The notes beneath the pieces are model-generated. The model was not told the DNA's origin, searched no databases, and saw only the letters and a list, made by a program, of their open reading frames with translations. The translations under genes and the position numbers were made by a program. Below are positions 35,776-42,286 of a stretch of DNA of 45,601 nucleotides, piece by piece (position 1 is the first letter of the stretch; every line of letters starts with the position of its first letter). Source of the DNA: a bacterium (GTDB taxonomy: Bacteria; Dependentiae; Babeliae; Babeliales; RVW-14); assembly GCA_010027825.1 (NCBI GenBank), contig RGUK01000003.1, positions 1-45,601 of the forward strand, written 5' to 3'.

Positions 35776-36426
35776 ATGAATAACGAATCATCACTTATAT
35801 TCGAAAAGTATGCAAAAATCTATCATGAGTCAGATTCTGACTTCCGTGAACAAATGCCTGGCTCACGTGAGAATGCAGAGACAGTACTTGGCGTTGATCC
35901 TGAAGAGGCGAAAGCTTACGATGATGCTAAGAAAGACATCTCTTATGAAAAGTACGCTGCCTGGGATGCTTATCATGCTGTAAAAGAAGGTGCATGGACG
36001 GAGGACGATTTCTTACAATGGACACGTTCGGTATGGGCTGATGGTGCTGACAACCAAGCAGCAGGTCATCCTGAGGATGCAGAAGAGGTACATTGGTGGA
36101 GCAATCACGTACCTTACACCAAGAGAGATTCACTAACACCTCACAAGACAAAAGACGGCAAGGAGTGGGTTGCTTGGATTGATCGTTATGATGACGGTGA
36201 TCGCTATTACTATGATTACTATGTAATGTATAAAGGTGATCAGTACCCTAAGGAAATATCAAAGGATGAATATAATGCTCTCTTTAGTGAAGAAAATGCT
36301 GAAGACGTGACACCGAAGAAAGCAGAGCATGATAAAGCTTTCGGTCGCCACGAACAGAAACAAAAAGAAAGTCCGCTTGAACGTATTCTAAAAAAAAGAA
36401 AAGAGCGTAGGGAATTCCGCGGTTAA
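35776..36426 (+). CDS. Probable packaged head protein, Trp/Tyr-rich
   Basis: 216 residues from ATG 35776: MNNESSLIFEKYAKIYHESD carries the third copy of the LIFE-type N-terminal motif. The body is rich in Trp, Tyr, Asp and Glu (YEKYAAWDAYHAVKEGAWTE, then VPYTKRDSLTPH and a YYYDYYVMYKG strand), and the C-terminus is a basic helix (LERILKKRKERREFRG). Late promoter with ideal spacing. An ejected or head-internal protein is the best guess. Confidence 0.6.
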   Translation: MNNESSLIFEKYAKIYHESDSDFREQMPGSRENAETVLGVDPEEAKAYDDAKKDISYEKYAAWDAYHAVKEGAWTEDDFLQWTRSVWADGADNQAAGHPEDAEEVHWWSNHVPYTKRDSLTPHKTKDGKEWVAWIDRYDDGDRYYYDYYVMYKGDQYPKEISKDEYNALFSEENAEDVTPKKAEHDKAFGRHEQKQKESPLERILKKRKERREFRG

Positions 36427-36692
36427 TTTATTGGCGGCTCCTGACCCGCTTTACCATCTGTTCTCCAACTAGTATAGAATTCTGAATCAAAGATCTCTAT
36501 ATGAGCATAGTTATTAACTATATGGTAATCATGCATGAATTGCATGTATCCAGCTACCATAATAAGAGAGCACCAGAATAAAAAGATAGGCAAATATACC
36601 CGTCTCCAGATTCGATCAAGCATTCGATTAAACACTCTTTTTTTATCTAAGTTTTGATAATATTGCTTCCAGTATTCGTATCTATTATTCAT
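36423..36692 (-). CDS. Single-span membrane protein
   Basis: 89 residues: a basic aromatic N-terminus (MNNRYEYWKQYYQNLDKKRV), one transmembrane helix (YLPIFLFWCSLIMVAGYMQF), then a polar tail. Start overlaps the stop of the upstream gene as ATGA, so the pair is co-translated. Function unknown. Confidence 0.6.
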   Translation of the reverse strand: MNNRYEYWKQYYQNLDKKRVFNRMLDRIWRRVYLPIFLFWCSLIMVAGYMQFMHDYHIVNNYAHIEIFDSEFYTSWRTDGKAGQEPPIN

Positions 36693-36976
36693 ACAAGTAC
36701 TTCCTGTGCAATCTCTGCTTCTGCCATACTGACGCGCGATTTGTATTCGGCTATTTGCTCTTCTAATCTACTTTGAAGATCCTCTAACTCTTCTTGAGCA
36801 TTAGAAAGCACCTCACCAACAGGAGATAAAGCGTCGTTGATATCACTATGCTCTGAAAAATCTAAAGCCCAGGCTACCCTCCAGTCAAGATCTTCAACAA
36901 GCTTGAGCGCTTCCCCTATTTGCTTGAGAAAATGCCGCTTATGTTTGAGGTTATCAGCTATTTCTTTTCTTGTCAT
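36689..36976 (-). CDS. Early coiled-coil protein
   Basis: 95 residues from ATG 36976: MTRKEIADNLKHKRHFLKQI then helices and a long coiled coil (NAQEELEDLQSRLEEQIAEY). A leaderless promoter excludes the 19-residue upstream extension. Partner or target unknown. Confidence 0.63.
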   Translation of the reverse strand: MTRKEIADNLKHKRHFLKQIGEALKLVEDLDWRVAWALDFSEHSDINDALSPVGEVLSNAQEELEDLQSRLEEQIAEYKSRVSMAEAEIAQEVLV

Positions 36977-36982
36977 ACCGTG

Positions 36983-37011
36983 ATCATAAAGGAATAAAAA
37001 GGAACATGCAA
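36983..37011 (-). promoter_or_regulatory. Leaderless early promoter for 36976
   Basis: TTGCAT-17 bp (begins GTTCC)-TATGAT-6 nt-ATG. Confidence 0.78.
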
Positions 37012-37023
37012 TAGGAAAATATA

Positions 37024-37052
37024 GCTTGTGCATTCATATTTTGTCATATATA
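37024..37052 (+). promoter_or_regulatory. Early promoter with short leader
   Basis: TTGTGC-17 bp-TATAAT on the plus strand; here ATG 37073 is about 20 nt further on, so this is one of the few early promoters giving a leader. Divergent from the promoter at 36983. Confidence 0.6.
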
Positions 37053-37072
37053 ATATTAAGACAAAACCAAAT

Positions 37073-37267
37073 ATGGACATTCTTAGCGAACATATTTCAT
37101 TTATTGAAAACCATTACAAGACACCGGTTAATAGTATACCATCAAATATAGGTTGGGTTAGCGGTGATGAATCTATCCTGTCAAAAATCTATCTTTATAA
37201 AGAATTTGTTGAATCACGCCTTAATAATCAAGGTGAAATTAGCCATAGAGTATTCCCTATAACATAA
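37073..37267 (+). CDS. Small hypothetical protein
   Basis: 64 residues from ATG 37073: MDILSEHISFIENHYKTPVN then SGDESILSKIYLYKEFVESR. Helical; not recognised. Start chosen because the promoter lies between the longer frame start (37028) and this ATG. Confidence 0.58.
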   Translation: MDILSEHISFIENHYKTPVNSIPSNIGWVSGDESILSKIYLYKEFVESRLNNQGEISHRVFPIT

Positions 37268-37275
37268 AATTTGTA

Positions 37276-37304
37276 TTGCATGTTCCATTATCTTTCTTCA
37301 TAAT
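37276..37304 (+). promoter_or_regulatory. Leaderless early promoter for 37311
   Basis: TTGCAT-17 bp (begins GTTCC)-CATAAT-6 nt-ATG on the plus strand. Shows that the promoter type is not limited to the minus strand. Confidence 0.8.
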
Positions 37305-37310
37305 AAACAA

Positions 37311-37577
37311 ATGAATATCGAAAAGGTACAACTTAAAAAACTTCTCAGTGAAAATACTCTCACCGTTTGCTTCAATAAGAAGGATGGTACCCAGAGAACG
37401 ATGCTTTGTACACTTATGCCTGAGCATCTGCCTGTTGTTGATAGGCAGGAAGGAGATGAGGTAAAGGAGCCAAAGAAGCAAAGTGACGGAAGTCTGCCGG
37501 TTTGGGATCTTGAAAAGAAAGCTTGGCGAGCATTTCGTTTAGACTCTATCGTGTCATATTCAATTTCAAGCTTGTAA
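37311..37577 (+). CDS. SH3-barrel-like small phage protein
   Basis: 88 residues. FNKKDGTQRTMLCTLMPEHL, then a linker, then PVWDLEKKAWRAFRLDSIVS is a pattern I recall from a widespread small cyanophage/myophage protein described as an SH3 beta-barrel fold protein. It may bind a host protein or nucleic acid; no established function. Leaderless promoter fixes the start. Confidence 0.7.
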   Translation: MNIEKVQLKKLLSENTLTVCFNKKDGTQRTMLCTLMPEHLPVVDRQEGDEVKEPKKQSDGSLPVWDLEKKAWRAFRLDSIVSYSISSL

Positions 37578-37600
37578 TTCCTTTCAGGTTCCGACATAAT
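37572..37600 (+). promoter_or_regulatory. Leaderless early promoter for 37607
   Basis: TTGTAA-17 bp (begins TTCC)-CATAAT-6 nt-ATG; the -35 overlaps the upstream stop codon. Confidence 0.78.
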
Positions 37601-37606
37601 GATAGC

Positions 37607-38062
37607 ATGAAGACTAAGAACTATAAACTTGCTGAAACAACCCCACTTCTCAAGAATACTGCAACATCTAGCTATTCTTCTCTACAGAAAGCTACCGAAG
37701 CAATGTGTAAGCATAGGAGCGCTGGTGGTAAGGTCGGTCTCTGCTTCTCAATGTTTGAGACGAGCAAGGATGATAGCGGTGATATTAATAACTGGATTGT
37801 TAATCATCCAGATATTTGGTCTGATGAACCGGTGTTTGAAGGCAATTGTATCTTTTTCTCCGACTACTGGCGTATTGCTGATAAGCCTGTTTATAGCGAT
37901 GTCATGCCAATGCCTCGTTGGAGAGAGATTATTGCTGAGTGTAACCGTCAGTTGATTGATCCAGAGGATGGTAGTACAGCTTGTTTGTTCCTTGAAGGCT
38001 TTTACGAGCTTGAGCCCAGGTCTGACGGTACCCGTGTATTTGATATTGTCTGGGGCAGTTAA
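37607..38062 (+). CDS. Early hypothetical protein
   Basis: 151 residues from ATG 37607: MKTKNYKLAETTPLLKNTAT, then HRSAGGKVGLCFSMFETSKD, an aromatic middle (NCIFFSDYWRIADKP) and an acidic C-terminus. Alpha/beta; family unknown. Promoter excludes the 28-residue extension. Confidence 0.62.
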   Translation: MKTKNYKLAETTPLLKNTATSSYSSLQKATEAMCKHRSAGGKVGLCFSMFETSKDDSGDINNWIVNHPDIWSDEPVFEGNCIFFSDYWRIADKPVYSDVMPMPRWREIIAECNRQLIDPEDGSTACLFLEGFYELEPRSDGTRVFDIVWGS

Positions 38063-38080
38063 TAAATGGCTTGAAGCGTG

Positions 38081-38311
38081 ATGACAAACATTAGACCAAA
38101 AATATCTGTTGACTACAAGGTACATGATACGTACGTGCGTCTTGTTATTGCACTTGATGACGAATACTCGGAGTCAACAATAATGCACGAAAAAATACTC
38201 ACGTCTAAGACGTCACGACCACTCTTCTCTATACCGAATAGTTCGTTAGATGATCTTATTGATGCCCTTATTATCTACAGGGACAATCTAAAGCTAATTA
38301 GTCAGCGATAA
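38081..38311 (+). CDS. Small hypothetical protein
   Basis: 76 residues: MTNIRPKISVDYKVHDTYVR then LVIALDDEYSESTIMHEKIL; beta strands and a last helix. ATG 38081 is preferred to the adjacent GTG. It follows the previous gene by 18 bp. Unrecognised. Confidence 0.55.
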   Translation: MTNIRPKISVDYKVHDTYVRLVIALDDEYSESTIMHEKILTSKTSRPLFSIPNSSLDDLIDALIIYRDNLKLISQR

Positions 38312-38318
38312 ATAAATA
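38311..38318 (+). promoter_or_regulatory. Late promoter -10 box
   Basis: AATAAATA, 5 nt before ATG 38324. Confidence 0.6.
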
Positions 38319-38323
38319 TTGTT

Positions 38324-38392
38324 ATGAAGATAACTCTTCTTAACATTGCAAAACTTGCAACTGCTTCAGCGTTTGTAGCTTTAAGTTTATAG
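38324..38392 (+). CDS. Possible 22-residue hydrophobic peptide
   Basis: MKITLLNIAKLATASAFVAL then SL: a signal-peptide-like microprotein with an ideally spaced late promoter. It could be a remnant of a secreted or lipoprotein gene. Coding is supported only by the promoter geometry. Confidence 0.35.
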   Translation: MKITLLNIAKLATASAFVALSL

Positions 38393-38396
38393 GTTA

Positions 38397-38570
38397 TTAC
38401 TTAACCCAATTAAACGTGGGTATACCGTTGGTACCAACGCTATAGTATCCATAACGTTTATTAACAGCTTCTTGTTGCACTTGTCTTACACCAGCTGATG
38501 TTCCTATTGTATAGCCACACCCACCAATTGTTAAGACACATAGTAGTAAGAATCCGAATATTGCTTGCAT
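38397..38570 (-). CDS. Small exported or lipoprotein-like protein
   Basis: 57 residues from ATG 38570: MQAIFGFLLLCVLTIGGCGY, a hydrophobic N-terminus with a GGC that may be a lipobox, then TIGTSAGVRQVQQEAVNKRY and YYSVGTNGIPTFNWV. I recall the AVxxGxxxY...FxW pattern from small phage proteins. Follows the hydroxylase gene by 4 bp. Confidence 0.6.
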   Translation of the reverse strand: MQAIFGFLLLCVLTIGGCGYTIGTSAGVRQVQQEAVNKRYGYYSVGTNGIPTFNWVK

Positions 38571-38574
38571 AATT

Positions 38575-39057
38575 TTATTTGTAAAAATCAAATAGCACAA
38601 CTACACGATCGGTTGTACCTTTGTTATGAGCTGCATGTAGCTCAGTATCATCGAAAACGAGAAACTCTCCTTCAGTCCAATTTCTGGCTTCGTCATTAAC
38701 AACGAGATGGGAATAAGAATTTGTTTGTATGCAGAGGTGACTGCGTAAAACGTCACGGTTTTTACCTTTATGCGGAACAATACTACACCCCGGCCTCATA
38801 ATTGAAAACCCGTATGTAAAGACATTTACAGGTAAACTCTCAAAGATCTCTGTAGTAATAGGGAACTTTAATTTATTCTCTGCAAAAACTTCACCCTCAT
38901 ACTTAAGACCGATAACATCCCAACCTTTTTCATACAAGTGTTTATCAATCCAAGGCGAAGAAGTAGCAGAGGTACTGAGAAACTCTTCCTTAATATCACT
39001 AAACCGCTCTTTAATAGTTTGCAGGAACGAAAAATTTTTTGGGTCTAAAAAATTCAT
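38575..39057 (-). CDS. Aspartyl/asparaginyl beta-hydroxylase-like dioxygenase
   Basis: 160 residues with the Fe(II)/2-oxoglutarate jelly-roll pattern of the Asp_Arg_Hydrox family: SIVPHKGKNRDVLRSHL (93-107, His96, Arg105), GEFLVFDDTELHAAHNKG (130-147, His141) and RVVVLFDF near the end with Arg151 for 2-oxoglutarate. The family uses two His ligands without the carboxylate, consistent with this sequence. Substrate unknown: a protein side chain or a lipid. TATATAAA 5 nt before ATG suggests late expression. Confidence 0.78.
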   Translation of the reverse strand: MNFLDPKNFSFLQTIKERFSDIKEEFLSTSATSSPWIDKHLYEKGWDVIGLKYEGEVFAENKLKFPITTEIFESLPVNVFTYGFSIMRPGCSIVPHKGKNRDVLRSHLCIQTNSYSHLVVNDEARNWTEGEFLVFDDTELHAAHNKGTTDRVVVLFDFYK

Positions 39058-39070
39058 ATATTTTTATATA

Positions 39071-39343
39071 TTAGATTATTTTTTTATAAAAACCAGTACC
39101 TATTTTGAAACACATCTCTTTACCAGTATGCATATTATCTCTAGCCTTTGTCTTATTGAGTTTATAATAATCTGTTAAGCTCATACTTTCAGTAAGTTCA
39201 AATACTTGCTTTTCATATTCATTATACCAGTTTGATGTTTTGATTACATGCTCACTAAAATTATCATTACCCCAGTAGTCTTCTATTATAGCTGATCCAG
39301 TGAGTTGACCTAAGATAAACTTCTTTAAATCACTTAACTCCAT
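39071..39343 (-). CDS. Hypothetical protein
   Basis: 90 residues: MELSDLKKFILGQLTGSAII then EDYWGNDNFSEHVIKTSNWY and Thr/Lys-rich helix, ending IGTGFYKKII. Mixed, unrecognised. Between the hydroxylase gene and 39350, with spacing of 6-13 bp, so part of one minus-strand operon. Confidence 0.55.
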   Translation of the reverse strand: MELSDLKKFILGQLTGSAIIEDYWGNDNFSEHVIKTSNWYNEYEKQVFELTESMSLTDYYKLNKTKARDNMHTGKEMCFKIGTGFYKKII

Positions 39344-39349
39344 AGACCA

Positions 39350-39640
39350 TCATTTACCCTCGTCTTCAGAATCTTTTTCTTTTTGTAACTCTTCGGCTTC
39401 ATTAAGCAAATTCTCGAGCTGATCTACATAGTGATCTATATCTAACACCATAATACTAAATTCAAGATTTAACCAACCAAATGCTAATACATTAACCCTA
39501 CCCTCACCTTCACCGTATGTAATGAAGTTAATAAAAGGCAACAAACGTATTTCTTGCTCTCTACTGTATCTTAAATCTAAGAGATCAAGAAGAGTTAATT
39601 GAAAGAAAAACCATCCAAAGCTAAATCCATATTCAAGCAT
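39350..39640 (-). CDS. Hypothetical protein
   Basis: 96 residues from ATG 39640: MLEYGFSFGWFFFQLTLLDL, an aromatic hydrophobic beta-rich half (VNVLAFGWLNLEFSIMVLDI), and an acidic coiled tail. First gene of the minus-strand operon ending at 38397. Unrecognised. Confidence 0.55.
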   Translation of the reverse strand: MLEYGFSFGWFFFQLTLLDLLDLRYSREQEIRLLPFINFITYGEGEGRVNVLAFGWLNLEFSIMVLDIDHYVDQLENLLNEAEELQKEKDSEDEGK

Positions 39641-39677
39641 CAATTTTATTTAGCCAGTTGCGTTAAAAATACCAGAC

Positions 39678-39685
39678 CATAAATA
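39678..39685 (+). promoter_or_regulatory. Late promoter -10 box
   Basis: CATAAATA, 5 nt before ATG 39691; opens the lysis region. Confidence 0.7.
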
Positions 39686-39690
39686 TTCGT

Positions 39691-40293
39691 ATGAAGCACA
39701 CACTACTAGCTTTATTTCTCCTACTTACATCATGTACTGTGTATACAGAAAAACAATCAGAGGCTCTAAGCAGCAATGTATATGCAACGAGCGATTCTCT
39801 TAATGCTGCACGTGTTGATCTAGCTTATTACTATTCACAGGAAACAATAAGACTTGTTAAACCTCCAAAGAATAGAATAGATATTCAACCGGTTTATGAA
39901 ACACAGCAAGCTCAAAAGAGCCAATCACCTGTACCTGCTTCTACTATAACTACTACAAATACACGCGTTGTGATGGTACCAGAGCAATATAAAAATGATA
40001 AAGTTGTTGTTGTTAATTCAACAGAATATCAAGAGCTTTTAAAAAATAAAAAGATTGCCGATCAACTTAAAAAAGACAATCAAAATGTACTCGAAGCTAA
40101 AATAGCTACTGAGAAAGAACTCGAAAAACAAGCAGAAATGACGAGTAAGATGGTTAAGGATCTGAATATATTACAGAAAAAGGTAGTAGAGAAAGACCTT
40201 GTTATATTACGTCTTTGGGTAGCTATAGTAGGTTTACTCGCTGCTATTGGTGGTTATATCTACTTGAGAGTCAGCAAGTTACTTCCATTTTAA
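39691..40293 (+). CDS. Unimolecular spanin-like lysis protein
   Basis: 200 residues with the architecture that defines u-spanins: a lipoprotein signal (MKHTLLALFLLLTSC, Cys15) for the outer membrane, a long periplasmic coiled/linker part (Lys/Glu-rich, about 110-170), and one C-terminal transmembrane helix (WVAIVGLLAAIGGYIYLRV) for the inner membrane. It would fuse the two membranes after the cell wall is cut. Context fits: holin-like and endolysin genes follow. No sequence family is claimed, only architecture. Implies a host with an outer membrane. Confidence 0.65.
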   Translation: MKHTLLALFLLLTSCTVYTEKQSEALSSNVYATSDSLNAARVDLAYYYSQETIRLVKPPKNRIDIQPVYETQQAQKSQSPVPASTITTTNTRVVMVPEQYKNDKVVVVNSTEYQELLKNKKIADQLKKDNQNVLEAKIATEKELEKQAEMTSKMVKDLNILQKKVVEKDLVILRLWVAIVGLLAAIGGYIYLRVSKLLPF

Positions 40294-40312
40294 GTAAAAT
40301 TATTTAGTTATC

Positions 40313-40320
40313 CATAAATA
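40313..40320 (+). promoter_or_regulatory. Late promoter -10 box
   Basis: CATAAATA, 5 nt before ATG 40326. Confidence 0.7.
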
Positions 40321-40325
40321 TTATT

Positions 40326-40454
40326 ATGGATAAATTTTTCAAAACACTTGCATCTATTCTATTCTCAATAGAGGATTGGGCAAGGCGGTCTCCGCGTACA
40401 GCGATCGCTGTAGGTTTATTTCTTTTAGGCTTTATTCTAGGCCTATTATTCTAA
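40326..40454 (+). CDS. Small membrane protein of the lysis region
   Basis: 42 residues: MDKFFKTLASILFSIEDWAR then a transmembrane helix (TAIAVGLFLLGFILGLLF) at the very C-terminus. Possibly a pinholin or antiholin; only size, topology and position support this. Late promoter with ideal spacing. Confidence 0.55.
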   Translation: MDKFFKTLASILFSIEDWARRSPRTAIAVGLFLLGFILGLLF

Positions 40455-40461
40455 TAATAAA

Positions 40462-40578
40462 ATGAATTCTTACGACGAGGATTTTATACGCAGGCGCTAT
40501 CTAACCATAGCTATAAATCTTTATAGTATTCTATTTGGATACGAGCTAGCAAAGGTAATTCTTTGGCACATACAATAA
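40462..40578 (+). CDS. Small membrane-associated protein of the lysis region
   Basis: 38 residues: MNSYDEDFIRRRYLTIAINL then YSILFGYELAKVILWHIQ. An acidic/basic head followed by an amphipathic or membrane helix. Follows the previous gene by 7 bp. Function unknown. Confidence 0.5.
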   Translation: MNSYDEDFIRRRYLTIAINLYSILFGYELAKVILWHIQ

Positions 40579-40588
40579 ATATATATGT

Positions 40589-41029
40589 ATGTGGCACAGT
40601 CTTGTTAATATCGTACAGTCAGCTGGAGCTTTTCTACAAAACGGTAAAGCACCACCGAATACACCTATATACCTACAGCGAAAGATGGAAGAGACAAATC
40701 ACCTTTCATCAAAGAAATTCTTTATTATCTTTACATCTGTATTAATGCTCGGGTTTCTTTATTACTCTAGTGTTTTTATACTATTAACAATAAAATTACC
40801 TGAGCATGTAACTGCCTTTGTAACAATCTTTTCTAAAACAATAGAAATTTTTGCAATTATAATTGCATCTTACCTCGGCGTCGAAGCTGCTGTTAATTTA
40901 AAATATGGTAGTAGCTCTAATGCGAGCACTGAAGGTGAGATAGTTGTAGAAAAAGAAGAGACTATTTTAACAAATAATACAAAAGAAGACGATTATATTA
41001 TAGATCAAAATGAAACAACCCTCCGCTAA
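40589..41029 (+). CDS. Putative holin
   Basis: 146 residues: an N-terminal amphipathic part, two transmembrane helices (about 43-67, FFIIFTSVLMLGFLYYSSVF, and about 74-101, TIEIFAIIIASYLG), and a charged, Glu-rich C-terminal tail of 40 residues. Overlaps the endolysin gene by 20 bp. Two-helix topology and position make it the best holin candidate. AATAAATA 7 nt upstream. Confidence 0.6.
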   Translation: MWHSLVNIVQSAGAFLQNGKAPPNTPIYLQRKMEETNHLSSKKFFIIFTSVLMLGFLYYSSVFILLTIKLPEHVTAFVTIFSKTIEIFAIIIASYLGVEAAVNLKYGSSSNASTEGEIVVEKEETILTNNTKEDDYIIDQNETTLR

Positions 41030-41621
41030 CGCTTTAAACCTAATACTTCAATATGAAGTTGGTGGTACAGAGAATTACTATAACAAGTATCTTACACATC
41101 CTACATGGCCTGGTGGTGCTTCCGGGCTTACACTCGGTATTGGGATAGATTGTGGGTATTATTCACCTCAGGAACTAGAGAAAATATTTTATTTTTTACC
41201 TAAAGTGCAACTTAATGCTGTAAAAAACGCCTCAGGTAAAACAGGACAAAGCGGTAAGCAATATGTACAACAGGTTAAGCCTCTTAATATAACAGTAACA
41301 TGGGATCAAGCAATAGAGATTTTTAATAGTCTTACTTGGCCTAAATTTGCAAAACTAGCAGAAAAGACATTCCCAGGATTAGATCAGCTATGTGGTGATG
41401 CCTATGGTGCTATTGTTTCACTTGTTTTTAACCGCGGTACTAGTCTTACTGGTAGTAGTAGACAGGAGATGCGAAATATAGTACCATTAGTCGCAAAAAA
41501 AGACTATAAAGGTATCGCTAAAGAATTGAGGAGTATGAAACGACTCTGGGCAGGTAAAGGACTTGATGGGTTAATTGAAAGACGTGAGGCAGAAGCTAAA
41601 CTTGTTGAGAGTTGTGCTTAA
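41010..41621 (+). CDS. Endolysin (lysozyme/pesticin-like)
   Basis: 203 residues. A catalytic Glu in LILQYEVGGTENYY (about Glu16) is followed by SGLTLGIGIDCGYYSPQELE (39-58, Asp47), and DAYGAIVSLVFNRGTSLTGS with the conserved FNRG. This order of Glu, G(I/Y)GxD and FN(R)G matches T4-lysozyme-related and pesticin-type muramidases. No signal peptide, so export depends on the holin. The downstream gene converges with a 4-bp overlap. Confidence 0.82.
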   Translation: MKQPSANALNLILQYEVGGTENYYNKYLTHPTWPGGASGLTLGIGIDCGYYSPQELEKIFYFLPKVQLNAVKNASGKTGQSGKQYVQQVKPLNITVTWDQAIEIFNSLTWPKFAKLAEKTFPGLDQLCGDAYGAIVSLVFNRGTSLTGSSRQEMRNIVPLVAKKDYKGIAKELRSMKRLWAGKGLDGLIERREAEAKLVESCA

Positions 41622-42286
41622 TAAACTTGCTTGAGTATCATAAAGGCTTCAGCCGACGGTACACCAATGCGCATTCCCCTAACCATTCCTAGTGCACATA
41701 TTCCTTCGAATGAACGTGGATGAGGTGCTTCTTTTGCCTCCGTATCGTATGCAAGCATTGCTTTACATTTATTAGCAAGATCTTGTTTTTCTAATCGTAT
41801 AAAATAGTTTGGTGTAAATTGCTCTGAACCAATAGCTTGTTCCGTTGATGAATTTATTTCACCAACAAGTATTTGCTCAATGAAAGGTGCGAAGTGATGT
41901 CTTGTAGCTACAGAAACAGCACGGAATGTATTTCTATGATCTTGATGGTTATCATTATAGAAGGTTGTTATGACGCAATGTGGTTTAATATGTTGAACAA
42001 GTGCCTCAATATTTGTTTTTAAGAGAATAAAATTATTAGTTATATCTTCTTCAGGTAAATTAATATGAATTATCCGTTGATAGCCAAGTACATCTTTTGC
42101 TTTATACGTTGAGTCAAGCTGATGCTGTGTTCGTGCATCGTTGGCCGCACGGATAAAGGCTACTGTTACTTCATTACCCTCACGTACATATCTAGATATA
42201 GTACCACCACATAAGAGAACCTCATCATCACCGTGAGGCACAATTACAAGTATTTTTTTACAATCCATATGTTTGCTTAGCTTCAT
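41618..42286 (-). CDS. PIG-L/LmbE-family deacetylase
   Basis: 222 residues. Zinc motif PHGDDE (17-22) and the second motif NHQDH place it with N-acetyl-sugar deacetylases such as GlcNAc-PI, mycothiol and bacillithiol enzymes. Overlaps the end of the GT8 gene by 29 bp (11 bp if it starts at the ATG 42268), so the two proteins probably act in sequence: transfer of an N-acetylated sugar, then deacetylation. Target unknown: phage DNA base, virion protein or host envelope glycan. Confidence 0.85.
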   Translation of the reverse strand: MKLSKHMDCKKILVIVPHGDDEVLLCGGTISRYVREGNEVTVAFIRAANDARTQHQLDSTYKAKDVLGYQRIIHINLPEEDITNNFILLKTNIEALVQHIKPHCVITTFYNDNHQDHRNTFRAVSVATRHHFAPFIEQILVGEINSSTEQAIGSEQFTPNYFIRLEKQDLANKCKAMLAYDTEAKEAPHPRSFEGICALGMVRGMRIGVPSAEAFMILKQVY

